Source: PBB1 sp040400875 (lineage in GTDB: Bacteria > Pseudomonadota > Gammaproteobacteria > Burkholderiales > Burkholderiaceae_C). From it: a stretch of DNA of 64,000 bases. A program made the translations under genes and the position numbers. This document shows, in pieces, positions 51,369 through 57,106 of the stretch. How positions within the stretch are numbered: position 1 is the first letter of the stretch; each line of letters begins with the position of its first letter. The notes beneath the pieces were generated by a model. It searched no databases and was not told where the DNA came from. It was given only the letters and a program-made list of their open reading frames with translations. Where the stretch lies: assembly GCA_040400875.1 (NCBI GenBank), contig JBBAPK010000002.1, forward strand, positions 1-64,000, read 5' to 3'.

Positions 51369-51683
51369 TCAATGAAAGTCTTCCTCGCGCTGGTGGCGTG
51401 CGCCGATGACGAGCACCAACTCGGGCGAGCGGATGTCGAAGCGAAGGATGTAGCCGGTGGTGCCGAACGGGATGATGAGTTCGCGCAGCGTCGACCGGGC
51501 ACCGCCCTTGCGATAGCTGTACGGCGTGGTCGACAGGTGGCTGAGGGCGGCTTGGCGGATGACCTTGAGCGCCTCGTCAGCGACGGCCAGTTGTTCGAGC
51601 GTTTCGGCGCGATCGAGCAGAAAGTCGTACAGCCGCACCAGGTCGTCTTCAGCGCTTTGCGTGAATTCGACGGCGTAGCTCAT
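51369..51683 (-). CDS. RelE/ParE-family toxin
   Basis: 104 residues. AVEFTQSAEDDLVRLYDFLLDRAETLEQ at the N-terminus and the C-terminal LRFDIRSPELVLVIGARHQREEDF fit the RelE/ParE fold (small beta sheet, two N-terminal helices, basic C-terminus). The ATG overlaps the antitoxin stop (ATGA), the standard antitoxin-toxin order. The target, mRNA cleavage at the ribosome or DNA gyrase, cannot be told from the sequence; the C-terminal RHQREEDF favours the ParE side. Confidence 0.85.
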   Translation of the reverse strand: MSYAVEFTQSAEDDLVRLYDFLLDRAETLEQLAVADEALKVIRQAALSHLSTTPYSYRKGGARSTLRELIIPFGTTGYILRFDIRSPELVLVIGARHQREEDFH

Positions 51684-51952
51684 CCGCCGAGTTGCTTGCG
51701 GCGCCTCGCGAGCTTGGATTCGAGCTTGGCGATGACTTCGGCAGCGGGGATGGACACTCCCGTGCGCTCGTACTCGCCCAGAGATGCGTCGCAACGCGAT
51801 GCGAAGGCTGTCTGAACGCGCCGGTACTCAACGGCGTTGCGCACGGCGGCTTCGACGAAGTCGGTCAGCGTTTCGCCAGGGCGCAGCGCCGCGTCGAGGC
51901 TGGCGCGCAGTTCGGTCTCGACACGGACTTGGGGGATGACGGCGTCTTTCAT
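51680..51952 (-). CDS. Ribbon-helix-helix antitoxin (YlcI/YnfO-like)
   Basis: 90 residues. IPQVRVETELRASLDAAL then ETLTDFVEAAVRNAVEYRR reads as a ribbon-helix-helix DNA-binding domain. The charged C-terminal tail (VIAKLESKLARRRKQ) should wrap the toxin. ATG 51952 is used; a longer open frame crosses the operator palindrome and is rejected. Probably represses its own operon at the inverted repeat just upstream. Confidence 0.82.
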   Translation of the reverse strand: MKDAVIPQVRVETELRASLDAALRPGETLTDFVEAAVRNAVEYRRVQTAFASRCDASLGEYERTGVSIPAAEVIAKLESKLARRRKQLGG

Positions 51953-51960
51953 GACCACAT

Positions 51961-51980
51961 CGTAGTGCAATCGCACTACG
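51961..51980. promoter_or_regulatory. Operator-like palindrome of the toxin-antitoxin operon
   Basis: Perfect 8-bp inverted repeat CGTAGTGC-aatc-GCACTACG, 9-28 nt upstream of the antitoxin ATG. The position and symmetry fit binding by the RHH antitoxin for autoregulation. Confidence 0.65.
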
Positions 51981-52040
51981 CACTCAACTCGGCAGCTTTG
52001 CGGCACCTGGCCGCGTGATGGCAGGTGGCCCGCCGCCAAG

Positions 52041-52067
52041 AAAAAACCGGCCAGATGGCCGGTTTTT
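52041..52067 (-). terminator. Terminator after PEP-CTERM gene (bidirectional form)
   Basis: AAAAACCGGCC (52042-52052), loop AGAT, GGCCGGTTTTT (52057-52067): an 11-bp stem flanked by A and T runs, so it can stop transcription on either strand. It lies 18 nt after the PEP-CTERM gene stop and upstream of the toxin-antitoxin pair. Confidence 0.8.
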
Positions 52068-52084
52068 CGTGGGAGCTGTGAAGC

Positions 52085-52744
52085 TCAGGCTTGCTTGCGA
52101 CGGCGAGCCATGAAGCCCACCAGGCCCAGGCCGGCCAGCATCAGAGCGTAGGTTTCTGGCTCGGGGATTGGAGCTGTGACCATCTCGATGTTGTAGGTCT
52201 GGTCCTGCACCTCACCGTCGAATGTGAACTGGAGTGTGTCCATGGAGATCTTGAATTGACCACCATTGCCGAAGTCCACCAGCTTGTCTGCCCAGGTGAT
52301 TGTGAAGTCGGTGGCTGCGTCGTTAATAAAGCCGTAGGCTGCTGTGCCCGTAGCGGTGACGGTCTGAAGGCCGCTCAACGGGTTGCTGAACGAGAAGGTG
52401 GCAGTCACGCCGAGATTGTCGGTTTCATTGGTGAAAACGCATGGGAGAGCCGATCCGTTGCAAATAAAGGAAGCGCCAAGGCGTCTGAAGATCTCGCCAT
52501 CATCCAATGTGACGGTGCCAAACGTGTTGGAGTAAGCGGTATCACCGACTTCCAAGGTGAATGAGCGGGGGGTGGTGTCCGCAACGAAGTCGACGCCCAG
52601 CTTAGAAAAGCTTAAGGCCCCGCCATTGCTGTAGCCGCTGTCCGGCGTGAAGTAAGCGGGGTTCAAGTCGAACTGAATGGCCGACGCACTGCTGGCTGCT
52701 GCGACCAAGGTCACGGCTGTCAGAATTTTCTTGAGGTGTTTCAT
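52085..52744 (-). CDS. PEP-CTERM sorting-domain protein
   Basis: 219 residues. Signal peptide KHLKKILTAVTLVAAASSASA; a beta-rich, Asp/Asn/Thr-rich middle with one Cys pair (FICNGSALPCVF); and the C-terminal sorting signal IPEPETYALMLAGLGLVGFMARRRK. PEP-CTERM proteins are processed by the exosortase EpsH/XrtA in exopolysaccharide-producing bacteria and exported to the surface or biofilm matrix. The exosortase is not in this window. ATG 52744 has AGAGGAA upstream. The ligand or function of the middle domain is not recognised. Confidence 0.9.
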   Translation of the reverse strand: MKHLKKILTAVTLVAAASSASAIQFDLNPAYFTPDSGYSNGGALSFSKLGVDFVADTTPRSFTLEVGDTAYSNTFGTVTLDDGEIFRRLGASFICNGSALPCVFTNETDNLGVTATFSFSNPLSGLQTVTATGTAAYGFINDAATDFTITWADKLVDFGNGGQFKISMDTLQFTFDGEVQDQTYNIEMVTAPIPEPETYALMLAGLGLVGFMARRRKQA

Positions 52745-52841
52745 GAGAAGTTCCTCTGATTGGGGTGGGCAAAAGGGCGTGGCACAGAAACTTCATCCCT
52801 GACCATGAAGGCAAAGTCTAGGTACTTCTTCACACTTTGTG

Positions 52842-52863
52842 CCCCCCCTATTCAGGGGGTTTT
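52842..52863 (+). terminator. Terminator-like hairpin with no obvious upstream gene
   Basis: A run of seven C (52842-52848), loop TATTCA or similar, GGGGG (52855-52859), TTTT. On the plus strand it looks like an intrinsic terminator, but no plus-strand gene precedes it except the tRNA 1.5 kb away. It could end a small RNA or protect the MFS promoter from read-through. The rest of 52745-52986 shows no gene. Confidence 0.4.
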
Positions 52864-52986
52864 GCGCCCGCAGCGCAAGAAAAATTCAGGCTCGTCGAGC
52901 TGCGTGTGACCCCCGCCTGTGGCGGGGCCTGTGGTGGAATCGCCTCCCGCTCACGTCAGCGACGGCTTTGATTCCCAAGGATCTTC

Positions 52987-53700
52987 ATGCCTTTTGCACT
53001 CACGAACGATCCCCAACAGCGCTGTTTGATCGTTGCGGCGGCGATGGTCATGTTTGCCATCAATCTCGATTTCTTCGCCGTTCAGGCGGCGTTGCCGGCG
53101 ACCGCGCTTGAATTCGGCATTGGCACGACGCAGCTGCAATGGGTGATCAGCGGCTACATGCTCGCGCTGGCGTCGGGGCTGGTGGTGGGTGGGCGGCTGG
53201 CTGACTTGCTGGGCCGGCGAACCTGGTTGTTCATCGGTGCGGCCGTGTTCGGCCTGGCCTCGCTGGTCGGTGGCGCGGCCATGAGCGCCGAGGTGCTGGT
53301 CGCCTCCAGANNNNNNNNNNNNNNNNNNNNNNNNNNNNNNNNNNNNNNNNNNNNNNNNNNNNNNNNNNNNNNNNNNNNNNNNNNNNNNNNNNNNNNNNNN
53401 NNNNNNNNNNGAACCGGCCTGTGCTGGTCGTTTGCCAGCGTCGTGACGCAAGCGGTGGTGCCGGCCCAGAAGGCGGGCGGCGCATCGGGCGTCGTGTTGA
53501 CCGCGCTGATCGGCTGCGGCGGGGTGGGCGTGGCCGCGGCGTCTTCGTTCATCGAGATGCGTTCGGCCGCCAATTCTCCCGATGCCCTGGTGCTGTCGAT
53601 CGGCCAGGTGCTGATCGCCACCGGGGTGTTGTCGGTGCTGTTCGTGCCCATCGTCACCTGGCTGGGACGCATGAAGGCCAAGGGTCCGGCCTGCGAATAA
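52987..53700 (+). CDS. MFS transporter (DHA2/EmrB-like), interrupted by assembly gap
   Basis: N-terminal 108 residues: TM1 (MVMFAINLDFFAVQAALP), motif D-like TALEFGIGTTQLQWVISGYMLALA, and motif A GRLADLLGRRTWLF. After 100 N the frame resumes with TGLCWSFASVVTQAVV, a VPAQKAGGASGVVLTALIG block and a final membrane segment, matching the last third of a 14-TM drug:H+ antiporter. Such proteins have about 450-500 residues, so roughly 600-750 bp are missing and the true gap is not 100 bp. That the two ends are in the same frame is chance. Drug export is inferred from the family. Confidence 0.7.
   Translation: MPFALTNDPQQRCLIVAAAMVMFAINLDFFAVQAALPATALEFGIGTTQLQWVISGYMLALASGLVVGGRLADLLGRRTWLFIGAAVFGLASLVGGAAMSAEVLVASRXXXXXXXXXXXXXXXXXXXXXXXXXXXXXXXXXXTGLCWSFASVVTQAVVPAQKAGGASGVVLTALIGCGGVGVAAASSFIEMRSAANSPDALVLSIGQVLIATGVLSVLFVPIVTWLGRMKAKGPACE
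53311..53410. other. Assembly gap (100 N)
   Basis: Exactly 100 undetermined bases, the usual placeholder for a scaffold gap of unknown size. It falls inside the MFS gene. Confidence 0.98.
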
Positions 53701-53709
53701 AGTGCTCAA
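53701..53709 (+). repeat. AGTGCTCAA direct repeat, copy 1
   Basis: Nine-base sequence directly after the MFS stop codon, identical to 54402-54410 just after the HTH-receiver gene. The two copies flank that gene. Confidence 0.35.
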
Positions 53710-53770
53710 ACCTCTTTGATTCGGGGTCTTTTCAGGCTAGGCTCCGGTACAAATTCACAAGGAATCCAAT

Positions 53771-54403
53771 ATGGCCAGACCCAAGTCACGCGCGGACGAA
53801 ATCAGCGCTGCGGCTGAACCCTATTTGGGCACCAAGGAAGCCGCCGCCTTGCTGGGGGTGTCGGTCAGCACCATCCAGAAGATGGTCGAAGCCGGAACCC
53901 TGCGCGCCTGGAAGACCCAGGGCGGGCACCGGCGTGTGGCCGCGAGCGACGTGGCCGAAATGAAGCGCACCGGGCTGGCCAGTCCCGAACGCAGTTCGCA
54001 TCGCGGGCCGCTGGCCGTGCTCATCGTTGAGGACAACCCGGTGCAGCTCAAGGCCTACAGCAAGGCGGTGGCCGACTGGGGCCCGCGCGTGACGGTCAGT
54101 TATGCCGGCGACGGTGCGGCCGCACTGCTGGCCATTGCGCAGCGCCGCCCCGAACTCGTCATCACCGACCTGGCCATGGAGCCCTTCGACGGCTTTCACC
54201 TGATCCGCACGGTGCGCGGCTCGATTGAGCTGCAAGACACCCGCGTCCTGGTGGTTACCGGACTGTCAGATGACGAAATCGCCGCAGGCGGCGGGCTCGA
54301 TGACGTCACGCTTTGCTACCGCAAACCGCTGTCGTTCCAGCGATTGCACGGCTACATCGACGCGCTGGCGCATCGGCGCGGCCCGGTTGAAAACATAAAA
54401 TAG
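53771..54403 (+). CDS. Excisionase-type HTH fused to response-regulator receiver
   Basis: 210 residues. Residues 18-64: LGTKEAAALLGVSVSTIQKMVEAG then TQGGHRRVAASDVAEM, a MerR-superfamily helix-turn-helix of the excisionase (HTH_17) type, at the N-terminus. Residues 82-200: a receiver with acidic pair Glu87-Asp88, phospho-acceptor Asp133 (VITDLAM) and Lys185 (YRKPLSF). DNA-binding response regulators normally carry the receiver first, so the order is reversed. Probably the transcriptional output of the adjacent phosphorelay. Own 5' region 53701-53770; AAGGAA ribosome site. Confidence 0.85.
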   Translation: MARPKSRADEISAAAEPYLGTKEAAALLGVSVSTIQKMVEAGTLRAWKTQGGHRRVAASDVAEMKRTGLASPERSSHRGPLAVLIVEDNPVQLKAYSKAVADWGPRVTVSYAGDGAAALLAIAQRRPELVITDLAMEPFDGFHLIRTVRGSIELQDTRVLVVTGLSDDEIAAGGGLDDVTLCYRKPLSFQRLHGYIDALAHRRGPVENIK

Positions 54404-54410
54404 TGCTCAA
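54402..54410 (+). repeat. AGTGCTCAA direct repeat, copy 2
   Basis: Overlaps the stop of the HTH-receiver gene and precedes an AT-rich leader (54411-54465) of the first HD-GYP gene. It is the same as 53701-53709. Confidence 0.35.
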
Positions 54411-54473
54411 GGTGTTGTATTTGTTTAAAAGCAATAACTTACATGACTTAAGCAATTAATCGACAATGTGCGC

Positions 54474-55577
54474 ATGCGCCGCGCACAAATCTGCATCGTT
54501 GACGACAACGCCGTCTGGCTGGCCAGGCTGGGTCGGCTGATCAAAGACGCCGATCTTGGCGATGTGGTGTCTTACCGCCACCCGCTCGATGCGCTGACCG
54601 GCCTGAGCACCAGGCATCCCGATGTGCTGCTGGTCGACTACTCGATGCCGGGCATGAACGGTATCGAGCTGCTCACGGCGCTGCATGCCACCGGGGTGTC
54701 GCCACGCACTCCCGTGGCGCTGGTGGCCGCCTCGTTGACCGACCCCATCAAGCTGCAGGCGTGGCAGGCCGGCGTGATGGAAGTGCTGCCCAAGTCGATC
54801 AGCGTCCAGGAGATGGCGCTGCGTTTGCGCAACCTCATCCGCATGGCCGCGCCACCCGCCGCAGCCGCCGAGCCGGCCGGCAGTGCGCGTGACATCGCTG
54901 CATCGTCGCTGGTTCGCGATGCGCTTCGCCAAGGTGTCGCCAGCCGCGCCGAAGTGCAGCGCTCCACGCTGCACATCCTCGAGCGGCTGTCTTCACTGCG
55001 CGATGAAAACACCGGCAAGCACACCGAGCGCATGGCGCGCTACGCCAGAGCGATCGCGGCCAAGATGGGCTGGACCACGGCTCAGTGCAAGTTGATGCGC
55101 GATGCAGCGCCGCTGCACGATCTGGGCAAGATCGGCGTTCCGGATGCCGTGCTCGGCAAGCCCACAGCGCTCTCGCCTGAAGAGTGGGACGTGATGCGCC
55201 GCCACACCACCATCGGCTACGAGCTGCTGCGCGATCAGGCCTCGCCGGTCTTGCAGCTGGGCGCCGAGATCGCGTTGTCGCACCACGAGCGCTGGGACGG
55301 CACGGGCTATCCGCTGGGGCTGCGCGGCGCCGACATCCCGATGTCAGGCCGCATCGTGGCGCTGGCCGATGTGTTTGATGCGCTCACCACCGTGCGGCCC
55401 TACAAGCCGGCGTGGCTGGTGGAGCGGGCCGTCGATCAGATCGTCGCCGACTCGGGCACGCACTTCGACCCCGATGTGGTCAGCGCGTTCACCTCCAGCA
55501 TGGACCGTCTGCTGTCCATCAAGGCGCACTACGACGGCAACGAGGCCTACGCGCCGCTGCTGCCGCTGCCCAACTGA
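54474..55577 (+). CDS. Response regulator with HD-GYP domain (RpfG-like), intact motifs
   Basis: 367 residues from ATG 54474; GTG 54468 would add two. The receiver (1-125) has Asp10/Asp11, Asp55 (LLVDYSMPG) and Lys107. HD-GYP (about 165-360): HDLGKIGVPD at 215-224 with the metal HD pair, HTTIGYELL, and HHERWDGTGYPLGLRG at 270-285, then LADVFDALTTVRPYK. All classic HD-GYP residues are present, so it should hydrolyse cyclic di-GMP when its receiver is phosphorylated. First of three such proteins in this block. Confidence 0.92.
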   Translation: MRRAQICIVDDNAVWLARLGRLIKDADLGDVVSYRHPLDALTGLSTRHPDVLLVDYSMPGMNGIELLTALHATGVSPRTPVALVAASLTDPIKLQAWQAGVMEVLPKSISVQEMALRLRNLIRMAAPPAAAAEPAGSARDIAASSLVRDALRQGVASRAEVQRSTLHILERLSSLRDENTGKHTERMARYARAIAAKMGWTTAQCKLMRDAAPLHDLGKIGVPDAVLGKPTALSPEEWDVMRRHTTIGYELLRDQASPVLQLGAEIALSHHERWDGTGYPLGLRGADIPMSGRIVALADVFDALTTVRPYKPAWLVERAVDQIVADSGTHFDPDVVSAFTSSMDRLLSIKAHYDGNEAYAPLLPLPN

Positions 55578-55616
55578 ATTGATCCCTCACCAACCTGAAC
55601 TGATCGAGGCCTTCCC

Positions 55617-56054
55617 ATGTTGCAAAGCGCCCAGTCAACTCACACCATGGTGGCCGCCGCCATTTGCGGAGAGGTCTTCCACACTTTGCCAGTGCTCGAC
55701 GTGCAGACCCGAATCGCCGAATTCGGCGGCGACCTCAAGGGCTACGACGAGGTCGCCGAGATGGTCTTGCTTGAGGCCGACGCCATGCGGCGCTGGCTGT
55801 GCGAAGCACCCGTGGCAGGCCGCCTGGTTCTGGTTGAAGCCCTGCATGAAGTGGCCAACAACTGCGCCATGGTCGGTGCGCAGCGCTGCGCGCTGTTGAC
55901 GCGCGCTGTCGAGATCAAGCTTCGCAAGGCGCTGCGGCTTGACGTCCTGAGCGCCATCCGGGCCATCGAAACCGAGCTGACCCTGATGCTGCAGGAACTG
56001 TCCCGCCGCCAGGCCACTTCATCCCCAGCTGTTCACCAGGTCATCACACCATGA
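55617..56054 (+). CDS. Stand-alone histidine phosphotransfer (Hpt) protein
   Basis: 145 residues, all-helical by composition. LVEALHEVANNCAMVGAQRCALLTRAVE fits the Hpt phosphorylation helix (usual form AHxLKGxxxxxGA), placing the phospho-His at His77. The usual Lys-Gly after the His is replaced by Val-Ala, so it is a divergent member. Starts 39 nt after the first HD-GYP gene; its stop overlaps the second (ATGA), so all three should be made together. Likely shuttles phosphate from a hybrid kinase receiver to the HD-GYP receivers. Confidence 0.65.
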   Translation: MLQSAQSTHTMVAAAICGEVFHTLPVLDVQTRIAEFGGDLKGYDEVAEMVLLEADAMRRWLCEAPVAGRLVLVEALHEVANNCAMVGAQRCALLTRAVEIKLRKALRLDVLSAIRAIETELTLMLQELSRRQATSSPAVHQVITP

Positions 56055-57106
56055 GTTCGATCTGCATCGTCGATGACAACCGCCCCACGCTGGCCCGCTT
56101 GAAGCGTGCATTCGGCGCCGCTGGCTTCGACAACGTGATGACCGAGTCCGATCCGCTGATCGCCGTGTCGCGCATTCGCGAGCACTGCCCCGACGTGCTC
56201 ATCGTCGACTACAACATGCCGCAGCTCAACGGCCTGGCGATGGTCGAACTGCTCAGGCACGAAGGCATCGTTCCTAACCTGCCGGCGGTGTTGCTGTCGG
56301 GGCTGGACTTGACCGAGCTGCGGCTGGCCGCGTTCAAGGCCGGGGCGGTCGACGTGATCGACAAGCGGGTGGCCGAGCAAGAGCTCATCCACCGCGTCAG
56401 CAATTTCGCGGCAGCCGGCCACGGCAACCCCGCTGTGCTGTCTCAGCTGCGCGAGGTGCGCGCCCAGACGCCCGAGGCTGGCGCGACGCTGCTGCGCATG
56501 CTCGAGCGCCTGAGCGCCTGGCACGATGAGCCTTCGGGCCAGCATGTGCACCGCGTGGCCGCCTTTGCTGCGGCCATCGGTGCGGCCGCCGGACTCGGCC
56601 CGAGCGAGGTCGACATGCTGCGCGCCGCAGTGCCGCTGCACGACATCGGCAAGATCGGCGTGGCCGATGTCGCGCGCAGAAGCGGCCGCGAAGCCGGCCC
56701 CACGCTCGATGACCTGCGCGCGCACACCACGATCGGGCATCACGTTCTCAAGGGCCACGGATCGCCCGCGCTGGATGTGGCCGCCCAGGTCGCGCTCACC
56801 CACCATGAATGCTGGGACGGCTCGGGCTTCCCGCAGGGGCTGCGCGGTGCGGCCATTCCGGTGTTCGGGCGCATCGCGTCCGTGGCCGATGCGTTCGAGT
56901 TGATCACCGCCATTCCCAACCGGCCCTTGCATTGGCTGGTGAATCGGGCACGCCGCGTGATCGCTGCCGAGTCCGGCGTGTCGTTCGATCCGGACATCGT
57001 TCGTGCCTTCGAAGCCAGCGCCGAGGCGATGGTCGACATCAAGCTGCGCATCGATGGTGCCGCGCTGGCACTGGAGCGCTCGGCGCAGCCCGCACTCGCG
57101 AGCTAG
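56051..57106 (+). CDS. Response regulator with variant HD-GYP domain (GFP motif)
   Basis: 351 residues. Receiver with Asp8/Asp9, Asp53 (LIVDYNMPQ) and Lys105 (VIDKRV). HD-GYP domain: HDIGKIGVAD at 197-206 is intact, but the loop reads HHECWDGSGFPQGLRG (251-266), with Phe for Tyr in GYP. The later DALTxxRPYK block is AFELITAIPNRPLHW. It may be a weak enzyme or a binding protein. Its TAG stop shares the CTAG palindrome with the convergent kinase gene. Confidence 0.9.
   Translation: MSSICIVDDNRPTLARLKRAFGAAGFDNVMTESDPLIAVSRIREHCPDVLIVDYNMPQLNGLAMVELLRHEGIVPNLPAVLLSGLDLTELRLAAFKAGAVDVIDKRVAEQELIHRVSNFAAAGHGNPAVLSQLREVRAQTPEAGATLLRMLERLSAWHDEPSGQHVHRVAAFAAAIGAAAGLGPSEVDMLRAAVPLHDIGKIGVADVARRSGREAGPTLDDLRAHTTIGHHVLKGHGSPALDVAAQVALTHHECWDGSGFPQGLRGAAIPVFGRIASVADAFELITAIPNRPLHWLVNRARRVIAAESGVSFDPDIVRAFEASAEAMVDIKLRIDGAALALERSAQPALAS

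Noticed and set aside
52780..52796. Possible sigma-54 site (TGGCAC) upstream of the PEP-CTERM gene
   Set aside because: The downstream TTGC half is not at the right spacing and the site points away from the PEP-CTERM gene.
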